Assembly: GCA_017522185.1 (NCBI GenBank)
Contig: JAFWZZ010000029.1
Location: 124,001-188,000, forward strand
Length of the DNA: 64,000 nt
Reading direction: 5' to 3'
Origin: Bacillota bacterium
GTDB taxonomy: Bacteria; Bacillota; Clostridia; Peptostreptococcales; Anaerovoracaceae
Positions 1 to 9,695 of the stretch are shown here, in pieces (positions within the stretch are counted from its first letter, which is position 1; each line of letters opens with the position of its first letter). The notes beneath the pieces were generated by a model. That model saw only the letters and a program-made list of their open reading frames with translations, was not told the DNA's origin and made no database searches. Position numbers and translations under genes: made by a program.

Positions 1-1
1 A

Positions 2-901
2 TTCAAATTCATTGAAAACAGAAAGATTTTCTACATGATTAGTGTGGCTGTCATCGTAGTAGGCCTGGTATTCTCTGTCGCAAGAGGATTCAACTACGGT
101 ATTGACTTTACAGGCGGTACCATGATGCAGATTCATATGGGCAAGACCGTAGAAACAGAAGAAGTAAAAGACGTTCTGAAAGACTATGAATTAGAAGATT
201 TATCCATCGTTCTTGCGGGGGATAACAACGATGAAATTATTATCAAGACAACAACTGCATTAAACAACGACGCGAGACATGAGCTTATTCATACGCTTGG
301 AGAAAAGTATGGCATTTCAGATGACAGCGTGCTTGCTTCTGAAGAATTCGGACCAACTGTTGGTAACGAACTGAAGACGAATGCTGTTAAATCCGTATTA
401 TTTGCTGCAGTAGGTATGCTGATTTACATCATTTTCAGATTTAAATCCTGGAAATATGGTGCCGCATCTATTGTAGGTGTTGCACATGACGTTCTGTTTG
501 TACTTGCATTCTATGCAATCTTCAATGTGACCATTAATAACCCATTTATTGCCGGTATTTTAACGGTAGTTGGGTACTCTATTAATGATACTATCGTTAT
601 CTTTGACAGAGTCAGAGAAAACAAGCGTATTTACAAAAAGGAAAACAACTTGACTGTTCTGAACCGAAGCATAAACCAGACATTAGACAGATCCGTTATG
701 ACTTCCTTAACAACGTTAATCTGTATGGTACCATTATTCTTCATGGTATCCACTTCTATCAGAGAATTCGTGATTCCTCTGATGGTTGGCGTACTGGTTG
801 GTACTTATTCCTCCATCTTTGTCTGCAGCCCGCTGTATTATGAAATGGCAAAGAGCGAAGATGAATCCAAGTATCTGACAGCACAGAAGAAAAAGAAGTA
901 A
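2..901 (+). CDS. secF: SecF, protein translocase subunit (5' end cut by window edge)
   Basis: SecF works with SecD in the membrane, using the proton gradient to help pull proteins through SecYEG. The reading frame is open from base 2, upstream of the ATG at 35, and reads FKFIENRKIFYM, which is the usual SecF N-terminus, so only a few codons are missing. Visible are the first membrane helix, the conserved FNYGIDFTGGTMMQI segment, a periplasmic domain, and a C-terminal block of about five helices including GYSINDTIVIFDRVREN, the SecD/F signature. SecD would be expected just left of the window. It is followed 29 bp downstream by rel. Confidence 0.95.
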   Translation, partial: FKFIENRKIFYMISVAVIVVGLVFSVARGFNYGIDFTGGTMMQIHMGKTVETEEVKDVLKDYELEDLSIVLAGDNNDEIIIKTTTALNNDARHELIHTLGEKYGISDDSVLASEEFGPTVGNELKTNAVKSVLFAAVGMLIYIIFRFKSWKYGAASIVGVAHDVLFVLAFYAIFNVTINNPFIAGILTVVGYSINDTIVIFDRVRENKRIYKKENNLTVLNRSINQTLDRSVMTSLTTLICMVPLFFMVSTSIREFVIPLMVGVLVGTYSSIFVCSPLYYEMAKSEDESKYLTAQKKKK

Positions 902-930
902 TTCACACTAATATTTAGGAGCTGGCATTT

Positions 931-3132
931 ATGGAGACTAGAAAAAAATATTTAGAAGAGATTGCCTCGATAAATGATAATTATAATATGGAGTTAATTG
1001 GCAAGGCTTTTGATACGGGCCGCAGCCTCCATGACGGACAGCTGCGTAAGAGCGGCGAACCATATTTTATCCATCCTGTTGCTGTGTCAAAAATTCTGGC
1101 CAGCCTGGGCATGGATGACGAAACCATTGTCGGCGGTCTGCTTCACGACGTAGTAGAAGACACTGAATATACGAGAGAACAGCTGGTCGAAGATTTTAGT
1201 GAAGATGTGGCTCTGTTAGTTGACGGGGTAACAAAACTGGGTTCTATCAAGTTTGACTCCAAGGAAGAGCAGCAGGCCGAAAACCTGCGCAAGATGTTCC
1301 TTGCCATGTCAAAAGATATCCGTGTTTTGATCATCAAACTGGCTGACCGGCTGCATAATATGAGAACTCTGGAGTTTATGCGTCCAGAGAAGAAAATTGA
1401 AAAATCCAGAGAAACTTTGGATATTTACGCTCCTTTAGCCAGCAGACTGGGGATTTATGCGGTGAAGTTCGAATTGGAAGACATCGCACTCATGTATCTT
1501 CAGCCGGAAGAATACGAAAAGCTAAAGAAGGATATTTCCGAAAAGAAAGAACAGCGCCTGGAATTCATTAATCAGGTAATTGATGAAATTAAAGAAGCCT
1601 TAGATGATATGAACATGAAGTATGAAATCTATGGCAGATCCAAGCATTTGTACAGCGTATACAAGAAGATGAAGCTGCAGAACAAGCAGTTAGATGAAAT
1701 CTTTGACCTGACGGCTGTACGTATTATCGTAGAAGACGTCAGAGACTGTTATGCTGTTTTGGGACAGGTTCACACTATGTGGAACCCGATTCCGGGCAGA
1801 TTCAAGGACTATATCGCAACACCAAAGCCGAACATGTACCAGTCCCTGCATACGACAGTACTGGGTGACAACGGGGAACCTTTCGAGATTCAGATCAGAA
1901 CTTACGAAATGCACCGCGTTGCTGAGTACGGTATCGCGGCTCACTGGAAATACAAGGAAGGAAATACAAAGGGCGAACAGAATAACGACGAGATGAAACT
2001 GGCATGGGTTCGTCAAACCCTGGAATGGCAGAAGGAAATGAAGGATCCGAAAGAGTTCATGGAAGCACTGAAAATGGACTTATTCGCCAGCCAGGTATTC
2101 GTATTCTCGCCAAAGGGAGAGGTCATCGACCTGCCATCGGGCTCTACTCCACTTGATTTCGCGTTTAAGATTCATACCGCAGTCGGCTGTAAGTGTGTCG
2201 GCGCCAAGGTAAACGGTAAGATGGTAACCATTGACCATCCGTTAAACAACGGTGACATTGTCGAAATCATCACATCATCCAACTCCAGCGGCCCAAGCAT
2301 CGACTGGCTGAAGATGGTAAAGAGTTCTCACGCGAGAAACAAGATCCGTCAGTGGCTGAAGAAGGAAAACAAATCCGACGATGTGGACCGTGGCAAAGAC
2401 GCTTTGGATAAGATGATCAGGAAGCGTGGATATGAACCGCAGCAGATCGGTAAGGCACAGTATCTGAACAAGGCGATGAAGGAAATGAACATTGCCACAT
2501 TGGATGAACTTTATGCACAGATCAGCCGTGGCGGCACGCTGCTTTCCAAACTGGTAAATCTTCTGGCCGGTTACTTTACGGAAGACCGTAGAATCGAACA
2601 GAAGAAGGAAGAGGAAAAACAGAGAAAGCTGCTGGAAAGCAACGAAAGAAAAGAAAAAATCCAGCGTCATCAGCGCGAAAACCCTGGTATTGTCGTAAAA
2701 GGCATGGACAACCTGATGATTCGTGTATCCAGATGCTGCAATCCGGTTCCGGGTGACGATATCGTTGGCTTTATCACCAAGGGCAGAGGCATTTCCGTTC
2801 ACAGGAAAGACTGCACCAATGTGGTATCTCTGCCGGAACACGAAAAAGCACGATTCATCGATGTGGAATGGGAAGACCTGAAGTTCGGCAAATCCTATAA
2901 CACCGATATCTGTATCGTTGCCGCAGACAGAAAGGGCATCCTGGCCGATCTTTCCAGAGTCTGTGAAGATATGGATGTTCACATATCTGGAGTTAATGCA
3001 AAGAGCGGCAAAGACGGTCTTGCAAACATTACGATGACATTATCCATTACGAGCACCCATCAGATCCACAGACTGCTTCGTCAGCTGAGACAGGTGCCAA
3101 ACGTAAGCAACGTATTCAGAGCAAGAGCGTAA
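931..3132 (+). CDS. relA: Bifunctional (p)ppGpp synthetase/hydrolase Rel
   Basis: Makes and degrades the stringent-response alarmone (p)ppGpp. At 733 aa it is full length for a long RSH protein. The HD hydrolase domain is intact (FIHP around residue 48, HDVVEDT at 72-78), so hydrolysis is expected. The synthetase domain follows at about 234-345 with YGRSKHLYSVYKKM and the MYQSLHTTV and QIRT motifs. A TGS domain (VFVFSPKGEVIDLPSG) lies at about 390-450, then a conserved-cysteine region (SRCCNPVPGD) and a C-terminal ACT domain at about 660-733. AGGAG lies before the ATG. It is read together with the hydrolase gene 24 bp downstream. Confidence 0.97.
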   Translation: METRKKYLEEIASINDNYNMELIGKAFDTGRSLHDGQLRKSGEPYFIHPVAVSKILASLGMDDETIVGGLLHDVVEDTEYTREQLVEDFSEDVALLVDGVTKLGSIKFDSKEEQQAENLRKMFLAMSKDIRVLIIKLADRLHNMRTLEFMRPEKKIEKSRETLDIYAPLASRLGIYAVKFELEDIALMYLQPEEYEKLKKDISEKKEQRLEFINQVIDEIKEALDDMNMKYEIYGRSKHLYSVYKKMKLQNKQLDEIFDLTAVRIIVEDVRDCYAVLGQVHTMWNPIPGRFKDYIATPKPNMYQSLHTTVLGDNGEPFEIQIRTYEMHRVAEYGIAAHWKYKEGNTKGEQNNDEMKLAWVRQTLEWQKEMKDPKEFMEALKMDLFASQVFVFSPKGEVIDLPSGSTPLDFAFKIHTAVGCKCVGAKVNGKMVTIDHPLNNGDIVEIITSSNSSGPSIDWLKMVKSSHARNKIRQWLKKENKSDDVDRGKDALDKMIRKRGYEPQQIGKAQYLNKAMKEMNIATLDELYAQISRGGTLLSKLVNLLAGYFTEDRRIEQKKEEEKQRKLLESNERKEKIQRHQRENPGIVVKGMDNLMIRVSRCCNPVPGDDIVGFITKGRGISVHRKDCTNVVSLPEHEKARFIDVEWEDLKFGKSYNTDICIVAADRKGILADLSRVCEDMDVHISGVNAKSGKDGLANITMTLSITSTHQIHRLLRQLRQVPNVSNVFRARA

Positions 3133-3156
3133 AACAATAGAATTTGGGAGAACTAT

Positions 3157-3780
3157 ATGAGAGTATATCGATTTGTAACAGGCCCGATTCAGGTGAATAC
3201 CTATCTGGCTTTTGACGAAACAAAAAAAGGCTTTATCGTTGACCCGGGTGGGTTTTCCTACGAACTCACCGGCGTGGTTGACCAGGAAGGCCTTGAAATA
3301 GAATATATCATCCTGACCCATGGACACGCCGACCACATCGGCGGTGTGGCTGAGTTTCAGGAAAAATATCCAAATGCAAAGGTCATCGCTTACACTGCAG
3401 AAAGAGATATGCTGGAAGATCCGGCATTAAACTCTTCTTATGATATTTACAGAAGAGCGATTACCGTAACGCCTGACAGATATGTCAGCGATAGAGAAAC
3501 GCTGACGGTAGGAGATACAGAACTTACCTTCATTCATACACCTGGACACAGTCTGGGTGGTATGTGTATTCTGACGCCGGGATATGTGTTCAGCGGAGAT
3601 ACAATCTTCAGGGCATCCATCGGCAGAACAGACTTCTACGGTGGCAGCTTTGACCAGCTGGCAAAATCCATCAGAGAAAGATTATATATCCTGCCTGACC
3701 AGACACTGGTACTGCCGGGACATATGAGTGAAACAACCATTGGTTTTGAAAAGGAGCACAATCCATTTGTACCGAATTAA
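3157..3780 (+). CDS. MBL-fold metal-dependent hydrolase, glyoxalase-II-like (YqgX type)
   Basis: A 207-aa metallo-beta-lactamase-fold hydrolase. The metal-binding motif THGHADHIGG is at residues 54-63 (H55, H57, D59, H60). Further ligands are in HTPGHSLGGM, FSGDTIF and the C-terminal LPGHM. The compact size, with no C-terminal glyoxalase II extension, fits the YqgX/hydroxyacylglutathione-hydrolase-like family found next to rel in Firmicutes. The true substrate cannot be told from sequence; thioester hydrolysis or methylglyoxal-related detoxification is the family guess. GGGAG precedes the ATG. Its 3' end overlaps the start of hemZ. Confidence 0.85.
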   Translation: MRVYRFVTGPIQVNTYLAFDETKKGFIVDPGGFSYELTGVVDQEGLEIEYIILTHGHADHIGGVAEFQEKYPNAKVIAYTAERDMLEDPALNSSYDIYRRAITVTPDRYVSDRETLTVGDTELTFIHTPGHSLGGMCILTPGYVFSGDTIFRASIGRTDFYGGSFDQLAKSIRERLYILPDQTLVLPGHMSETTIGFEKEHNPFVPN

Positions 3781-5143
3781 GATATTACATTTTGAAAAGA
3801 CATATTTATTAAATGAACTGATTAAGATTTTCCTTCAGCCTGACCAGTACGAACTGACAGACGATACTACAGACAGCATGGATGATGCTGACTGCATCGT
3901 TTTCAACGAAGCAGGACATAGCGATATCAATCAGATCAAAAGGGAAATTTACGATACACTTTCCAAGCTGACTGGTCAGAAACCGGAATGGGGCATTCTG
4001 ACCGGTGTCAGACCGGTGAAACTTTGCGGCGAAACCTATGAACTGCTGGGAGATGCCGATGCTGCAGTTGCTTTTCTCATGGAGAACTATTACCTATGTG
4101 AAGAAAAAGCCAGACTGATCATGGATATGTATCTTCATCAACAGGAATTCTGCGGCATCATAGAAGACAAAAGTGCCTGCGTCTATGTGGGCATTCCGTT
4201 CTGTCCAACCAGATGTGTTTACTGTTCCTTCGCTTCCAATCAGGTTCCGGATGCAGAAATTGCAAGATATCTGGAGGCACTGCTGAAGGAAGTAAAGCAT
4301 GTGGGAAAACGCATGAAGGAGACAGGCATTGTACCGGAAACCATCTATATCGGTGGCGGTACGCCGACTACACTAAACGCCGGACAGCTGGACGTTTTGA
4401 TTGAAACCATGAAAACATCCTTTGATATGTCCAAGGTCAAAGAGTTCACCATCGAAGCAGGTAGACCGGACACCATTACGGAAGATAAACTGTCTGTCAT
4501 TGCAGGACACGGGATTACGCGAATCAGCATCAATCCACAGTCTATGAAAGCCAGAACCCTGGAACTCATTGGCAGAAGTCATGAACCGGAAGATATCGAG
4601 AAAGCCTTTGCCATGGCCAAAGCCCAGGGATTTGACAACATCAATGCCGACATCATCGCGGGACTGCCGGAAGAGAGTGTGGAAGACTTCGTTAACACAC
4701 TGACGAAGGTCATTGAGCTGGATCCGGAGAGCATTACGGTGCACTGTCTGGCAGTGAAACGGGCTTCCAAACTGATAGAACAGGATCCCGGTTTCCACTA
4801 CAAACAGGCGGAACTGGTTGCCGATATGCTGGCAGAGAGCAGAAGAATCCTGGCTGAAGCCGGATACGAACCATATTATCTGTACAGACAGAAGCATATG
4901 GCCGGTGCTTTTGAAAATGTGGGCTACTGCAAGAAAGACAAAGACTGCATCTATAACGTGCGCATCATGGATGAACACCAGATCAACATGGCGCTGGGTG
5001 CAGGGGGCATCAGCAAGATGTACTATCCGGAAGAGAACCGTCTGGAACGCGTTCCAAACGTAACCAACTATCAGGAATACATAAATCGTATTGACGAAAT
5101 GTTAGATAGAAAAGAGAAAAATATATTTAAGGAGGTAAAATAA
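3767..5143 (+). CDS. hemZ: HemZ, radical SAM coproporphyrinogen dehydrogenase family
   Basis: Radical SAM enzyme related to HemN; the family is annotated as oxygen-independent coproporphyrinogen III dehydrogenase. The [4Fe-4S] cluster motif CPTRCVYCSF (CX3CX2C) follows YVGIPF, and GGGTPTTL and the NPQSM/NADIIAGLP segments are typical. The N-terminal 140 residues are the HemZ-specific extension. I place the start at TTG 3767, ten bases after AAGGAG (3751-3756), giving MYRIKILHF and 458 aa. A GTG at 3728 would lie upstream of that ribosome site and add 13 unlikely residues. The start overlaps the hydrolase gene by 14 bp. Its TAA overlaps the ATG of hisS by one base, so translation is probably coupled. 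Confidence 0.9.
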   Translation: MYRIKILHFEKTYLLNELIKIFLQPDQYELTDDTTDSMDDADCIVFNEAGHSDINQIKREIYDTLSKLTGQKPEWGILTGVRPVKLCGETYELLGDADAAVAFLMENYYLCEEKARLIMDMYLHQQEFCGIIEDKSACVYVGIPFCPTRCVYCSFASNQVPDAEIARYLEALLKEVKHVGKRMKETGIVPETIYIGGGTPTTLNAGQLDVLIETMKTSFDMSKVKEFTIEAGRPDTITEDKLSVIAGHGITRISINPQSMKARTLELIGRSHEPEDIEKAFAMAKAQGFDNINADIIAGLPEESVEDFVNTLTKVIELDPESITVHCLAVKRASKLIEQDPGFHYKQAELVADMLAESRRILAEAGYEPYYLYRQKHMAGAFENVGYCKKDKDCIYNVRIMDEHQINMALGAGGISKMYYPEENRLERVPNVTNYQEYINRIDEMLDRKEKNIFKEVK

Positions 5144-6399
5144 TGACTACAATTATTGCACCAAAAGGAACAAAAGATATGTTACCTGCACAGGCACACA
5201 AATGGCACTATGTAGAGAAGGCATTTGCTGAAATCTGTGACAAGTACGGATTCAAAGAAGTAAGAACACCTTTGTTCGAACATACAGAACTGTTCAGAAG
5301 AGGTGTAGGTGATACAACAGACATCGTACAGAAGGAAATGTACACCTTCAACGATTATGCAGGCAGAAGCATTACGCTGAAGCCAGAAGGAACTTCCCCT
5401 GTAACAAGAGCATTCATCGAACACAAGCAGTATGCGGAAGTACAGCCTACGAAGTACTATTACATCACACCTTGTTTCAGATATGAAAAGCCACAGTCCG
5501 GCAGACTGAGAGCATTCCACCAGTTCGGTATCGAAATCTTTGGTACGCCAAACATGCTGGCTGACTCCGAATGTATCTGTTTAGGCTACGACTTCCTGCA
5601 CAAGATGGGCCTGCACGATGTGAAACTGAAGATTAACAGCGTTGGCTGCCCAACATGCAGACAGAAACACAGAGAAGCGCTGAGAAAGTTCTTAGAACCT
5701 GTATATGATCAGCTGTGCGGCACCTGTAAGGACAGATTCGAACGTAACCCAATGAGAATCTTAGACTGCAAGTCTGAAATCTGTCAGGACTTAGTAAAAG
5801 ACGCACCTGACATGCTGGATTACTTATGCGACGAATGCCACGATGCATTTGAAGATGTAAAGAGCAATCTGGATGCGATGGGCGTTGAATATATCGTAGA
5901 TCCAAGAATCGTGAGAGGTCTGGACTACTACACAAAGACAGCATTTGAATTCGTTATCGACAGCAATGGCACACAGGGTACCGTTTGCGGCGGCGGCAGA
6001 TATGACCACCTGATTGAAGAAATCGGCGGACCTCCAATCCCAGGCGTTGGCTTCGGTTTAGGTATCGAAAGACTGCTGATGCTGATGGATCAGTACGGCA
6101 TTGAAATTCCGGAACCGGAACCTGTAAAGGTATTCATCGCCGTAATGGGTGACGATGCGAAGAAGTTCGGCATCAAGCTGATCAGAGAACTGAGAAATCA
6201 CGGCGTAAAGGCTGAAATGGATACGCTGGCAAGAAACATCAAGGGCCAGTTCAAGTATGCAGACAGATTAGGCGCACAGTACACCATCGTAATCGGTGAT
6301 AACGAACTGGCAGAAGGCGTAGTTTCCGTTAAGGAAATGGCAACTTCCACCCAGACACAGGTGAAATTAGAAGACCTGACAAAAGAATTAACAAAATAG
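5143..6399 (+). CDS. hisS: Histidine-tRNA ligase
   Basis: Charges tRNA-His. It is 418 aa, the normal length for a bacterial HisRS. Class II motif 2 is CFRYEKPQSGRLRAFHQFG. The histidine-specific signature GLDYYTKTAFEF lies in the middle and motif 3 is FGLGIERLLML. A C-terminal anticodon-binding domain starts at about residue 325 (VKVFIAVMGDDAK). GGAGG precedes the ATG, which overlaps the hemZ stop as TAATG. It is followed by aspS after 13 bp, the common hisS-aspS pair of Firmicutes. No T-box leader is visible, as expected for a gene internal to an operon. Confidence 0.97.
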   Translation: MTTIIAPKGTKDMLPAQAHKWHYVEKAFAEICDKYGFKEVRTPLFEHTELFRRGVGDTTDIVQKEMYTFNDYAGRSITLKPEGTSPVTRAFIEHKQYAEVQPTKYYYITPCFRYEKPQSGRLRAFHQFGIEIFGTPNMLADSECICLGYDFLHKMGLHDVKLKINSVGCPTCRQKHREALRKFLEPVYDQLCGTCKDRFERNPMRILDCKSEICQDLVKDAPDMLDYLCDECHDAFEDVKSNLDAMGVEYIVDPRIVRGLDYYTKTAFEFVIDSNGTQGTVCGGGRYDHLIEEIGGPPIPGVGFGLGIERLLMLMDQYGIEIPEPEPVKVFIAVMGDDAKKFGIKLIRELRNHGVKAEMDTLARNIKGQFKYADRLGAQYTIVIGDNELAEGVVSVKEMATSTQTQVKLEDLTKELTK

Positions 6400-6412
6400 G
6401 AGATCATGTTAC

Positions 6413-8176
6413 ATGGCAGAATTACTGAAGAGAACCCACATGTGCGGTACACTGACCGCAGCCAATGTGGATGAAGAAGTTGTATTAAACGGCTGGGTTG
6501 CCAAGCAGAGAAGCCTTGGCGGCCTGATTTTCGCAGACTTAAGAGACAAGACCGGTATCGTGCAGATCACATTTGACGACACCATTCCGGAAGAAGTGTT
6601 CAAACTTGCAGAGTCTCTGAGAAGCGAATACGTTATCGGCGTAAAAGGTATCGTAAAAGAAAGATCCGCAAAGAATCCGAACCTGCCAACAGGCGAAATC
6701 GAAGTTTTTGCGAAGGAACTGGTGCTGTATTCTGAATCCGAAACACCACCAATCTACATCAAAGACGACGATAACGTAGACGATAACTTAAGATTAAAGT
6801 ACAGATACTTAGACTTAAGAAAACTGAAGATGCAGGAAAACCTGAAGTTTAGACACAAGGTAACTAAGGTTGCAAGAGACTACTTCGATGAAAACGGTTT
6901 CATGGAAGTGGAAACTCCGATTCTAATCAAATCCACACCGGAAGGTGCGAGAGACTACCTGGTACCGTCCAGAGTAAACCCAGGCAGTTTCTATGCACTG
7001 CCGCAGTCTCCACAGCTGTTCAAGCAGCTGCTGATGGTCAGCGGATGCGACAGATATATGCAGATTGCGAAGTGTTTCAGAGACGAAGACTTAAGAGCAG
7101 ACAGACAGCCTGAATTTACTCAGATTGACCTGGAAATGTCCTTCGTTGATCAGGATGATGTCATCGCGATGCAGGAAGGCTTCCTGAAGAGAGTCTTCAA
7201 AGACTGTCTGAACGTGGACATTCAGACACCGTTCCCAAGAATTCCATACGATGAAGCGATGGAAAGATACGGCAGTGATAAACCTGATACCAGATTCGGT
7301 TTCGAACTGAAGTCCTTAAACGAAGTGGTGAAAGATACAGAATTCAAGGTATTTGCTGACGCATTAGCAGGCGGCGGCGATGTAAGAGGTATCTGTATCG
7401 ACGGCGGCTCTCCAAAGTTCAGCCGTAAGGATATCGACAAGCTGACTGACAGAACAAAGGCATATGGTGCGAAGGGTGTCGTATGGCTGAGAGTGGAAGA
7501 GGGTGAATACAAGTCTTCTGTTAATAAGTTCTTTGATCAGGACCAGCTGGCGGAAATCGCAAAGGTTTTCGATGCAAAGGTTGGTGACTTAATTCTGATC
7601 GTTGCAGACAAGGCCAAGGTTGTTTTCGACAGCTTAGGCTTCCTGAGAAGACATATTGCTGATTTATTAGGTTTATTAGACGATACACAGTTTAACCTGT
7701 TATGGGTAACAGAATTCCCTATGTTCGAAAAGGATGACGAAACCGGTGAACTGAAGGCAATGCACCATCCGTTCACACATCCGAAGGAAGAAGACATCCC
7801 ATTACTGGATACAGAACCTGAGAAGGTAAAGGCTGACGCTTATGACATCGTATTAAACGGCGTTGAACTGGGCGGCGGCAGCATCAGAATCCACGAAAGA
7901 GACCTGCAGGCAAAGATGTTCAAAGCACTGAACCTGACAGAAGAAGAATGTCAGGAAAAGTTCGGATTCTTATTAGATGCATTTAAATACGGTGCACCTC
8001 CTCACGGCGGCCTGGCTTACGGATTGGACAGACTGGTGATGCTCTTATGCGGACAGCACAGCATCAGAGAAATCATCGCATTCCCTAAAAACCAGAACGC
8101 ACAGTGCATGGTATGTGAAGCACCGGGCACCGTAGAAGATGATCAGCTAGAAGAATTAGGCATCGCATTAAGATAA
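6413..8176 (+). CDS. aspS: Aspartate-tRNA ligase
   Basis: Class II synthetase for tRNA-Asp, 587 aa, the usual bacterial length. An N-terminal OB-fold anticodon-binding domain (about 1-105) is followed by the catalytic core with motif 2 CFRDEDLRADRQPEFTQID, a bacterial GAD insertion domain (about 290-420), and motif 3 GLAYGLDRLVML near the C-terminus. The start ATG follows GGAGATC. Whether it also charges tRNA-Asn (a non-discriminating enzyme) cannot be decided here because no asnS or gatCAB genes are in view. Confidence 0.97.
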   Translation: MAELLKRTHMCGTLTAANVDEEVVLNGWVAKQRSLGGLIFADLRDKTGIVQITFDDTIPEEVFKLAESLRSEYVIGVKGIVKERSAKNPNLPTGEIEVFAKELVLYSESETPPIYIKDDDNVDDNLRLKYRYLDLRKLKMQENLKFRHKVTKVARDYFDENGFMEVETPILIKSTPEGARDYLVPSRVNPGSFYALPQSPQLFKQLLMVSGCDRYMQIAKCFRDEDLRADRQPEFTQIDLEMSFVDQDDVIAMQEGFLKRVFKDCLNVDIQTPFPRIPYDEAMERYGSDKPDTRFGFELKSLNEVVKDTEFKVFADALAGGGDVRGICIDGGSPKFSRKDIDKLTDRTKAYGAKGVVWLRVEEGEYKSSVNKFFDQDQLAEIAKVFDAKVGDLILIVADKAKVVFDSLGFLRRHIADLLGLLDDTQFNLLWVTEFPMFEKDDETGELKAMHHPFTHPKEEDIPLLDTEPEKVKADAYDIVLNGVELGGGSIRIHERDLQAKMFKALNLTEEECQEKFGFLLDAFKYGAPPHGGLAYGLDRLVMLLCGQHSIREIIAFPKNQNAQCMVCEAPGTVEDDQLEELGIALR

Positions 8177-8202
8177 CAGCTTAAGGTAACAGCGAGGTTA
8201 AT

Positions 8203-8814
8203 ATGGGCCAGATTGGAATATTAGGCGGCAGTTTTGACCCGTTCCATTACGGACATCTGTCCATTGCAAAAGCGGCATTGAAAGAGTGCGGTCTTTCCAA
8301 GGTCGTGCTGATGCCGACAAAGGTACAGCCCTTCAAATTGGGCAAAAAACGTGCCAGCGAGGAAGACCGGGTTAACATGGTCCGCTTAATCGCAAAGAAA
8401 AACGAAAACTTTGCAGTATCAACCATAGAAGCTTTCAGCCAGGATGTGTCTTATACTTATAAGACACTCCAGGCTTTGAGTGAAGAATATGGACGTGAAA
8501 AACTGCATTTTATCCTGGGTACAGATTCTTTCCTCAGCATTGAGACCTGGTACAGGGGAGAGGATCTTCTGCGAGAGTATTCCTTTATTGTCGGCGTCAG
8601 ACCGGGCTACAAGGAAAACGAAACTGAGGAGAAAATGCGGTATTTCCAGGAGAAATATGGCACAAAGGTAAAGATTCTACATAATCGTGTATTAGAAGTA
8701 TCTTCTACCGAGATTAAGGAAAGAATCAGGAACAAAGAGAGCATCCGCCAGTTTGTTCCCTATGAGATTGAAAGGTATATCGATGAACACGGACTCTATC
8801 AGGACCTATATTGA
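8203..8814 (+). CDS. nadD: Nicotinate-nucleotide adenylyltransferase
   Basis: Converts nicotinate mononucleotide and ATP to deamido-NAD in NAD synthesis. It is 203 aa, normal for NadD. The nucleotidyltransferase motif GILGGSFDPFHYGH is at residues 4-17 and the C-terminal SSTEIKERIRN matches the SSTxIR motif. GAGG lies before the ATG. The gene heads the conserved nadD-yqeK-rsfS block and its 3' end overlaps yqeK. Confidence 0.96.
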   Translation: MGQIGILGGSFDPFHYGHLSIAKAALKECGLSKVVLMPTKVQPFKLGKKRASEEDRVNMVRLIAKKNENFAVSTIEAFSQDVSYTYKTLQALSEEYGREKLHFILGTDSFLSIETWYRGEDLLREYSFIVGVRPGYKENETEEKMRYFQEKYGTKVKILHNRVLEVSSTEIKERIRNKESIRQFVPYEIERYIDEHGLYQDLY

Positions 8815-9352
8815 AAAGAATTTTTCGGAAAAGAGGAAGATTCATACAGAAGGAGTCAGACAGACGGCAATCCGCCTTGCTGAAAAGTACGGCGTAGATC
8901 CGGAAAAGGCTGAAATCGCGGCTTTGTTCCATGATATGTACAGAGGTGTGTCGGTTGACGTGCTGAATTATTATGTAAAGCACCTTGATCTGGACACAAA
9001 ATATCTGAACAACGCCAATCTTGCCCACGGTAAGATTGCGGCAATCATCATGGAACGTGATTATGGCGTTACCGATGGGGATATCATCAACGCCGTAAGC
9101 TACCACACCACAGGAAGAGCCGGTATGTCTGAGCTGGAGAAGGTCATCTACATTGCAGACGCTATTGAACCGAACCGCCGTTATCCCGGCGTGGAGGAAT
9201 TGCGCAAAGCCGTATGGGAGGACCTGGACCAGGCGTGCCTCATGTCGATAAATCATACAATACAATACGTTTCCGGTCAGGGGCACTATTTAGATCCTGA
9301 CACGCTTTTGGCCAGAGATGATTTTATGAAGAAGGAGAAATGCAATGAATAA
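8783..9352 (+). CDS. yqeK: YqeK family HD-domain hydrolase (symmetrical Ap4A hydrolase)
   Basis: HD-domain phosphohydrolase; family members cleave diadenosine tetraphosphate symmetrically to two ADP. The metal site is visible as HTEGV, ALFHDMYRG, HGKIAA and YHTTGR. I use ATG 8783 (MNTDSIRTYIEKNF), preceded by AAAGG at 8771-8775. An in-frame ATG at 8762 and TTG at 8753 are possible but would extend far into nadD. The chosen start still overlaps nadD by 32 bp, and the 3' end overlaps rsfS by 8 bp, the usual nadD-yqeK-rsfS arrangement. Confidence 0.92.
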   Translation: MNTDSIRTYIEKNFSEKRKIHTEGVRQTAIRLAEKYGVDPEKAEIAALFHDMYRGVSVDVLNYYVKHLDLDTKYLNNANLAHGKIAAIIMERDYGVTDGDIINAVSYHTTGRAGMSELEKVIYIADAIEPNRRYPGVEELRKAVWEDLDQACLMSINHTIQYVSGQGHYLDPDTLLARDDFMKKEKCNE

Positions 9353-9689
9353 CAAAGAATATGCACTGTTAGCTGCGAAGACACTTAGTGACAAGAAGGC
9401 TGCTGATATTGCCGCTATCGATATCGCGGAAAAAGCATCCTTTGCAGACTATCTTGTTATCGCTACAGGTAATTCTGACAGACAGGTGAACTCTCTCATC
9501 GACGATGTAGAAGATGCATTCGCAAAGAATGACCTGTTCGTAAAGAACGTAGAAGGCAAGCAGGGATCAGGCTGGGTTCTGATGGACTTCGGCGATATCA
9601 TCGTCAACATCTTTACGAAGGAAATGAGAGAAAAATACGGAATTGAAAAAGTGTGGGGCGACTGTACTTTTTTAGATATTGAGGAGTAA
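9345..9689 (+). CDS. rsfS: Ribosome silencing factor RsfS
   Basis: Small (114 aa) protein that binds ribosomal protein uL14 and blocks 30S-50S joining during starvation. Family marks are visible: KKAADIAAIDI, FADYLVIATGNSDRQV, and the conserved C-terminal GSGWVLMDFGDIIVNIFTKE. The ATG follows AGAAGGAGAAATGCA inside yqeK, so translation is probably coupled. leuS starts 7 bp after the stop, repeating a common Firmicute order. Confidence 0.95.
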   Translation: MNNKEYALLAAKTLSDKKAADIAAIDIAEKASFADYLVIATGNSDRQVNSLIDDVEDAFAKNDLFVKNVEGKQGSGWVLMDFGDIIVNIFTKEMREKYGIEKVWGDCTFLDIEE

Positions 9690-9695
9690 CAGGAA

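Noticed and set aside
2275-2982. 235-codon minus-strand frame inside rel
   Set aside because: It is a shadow of the strongly conserved rel gene; the product shows no domain and lacks a ribosome site.
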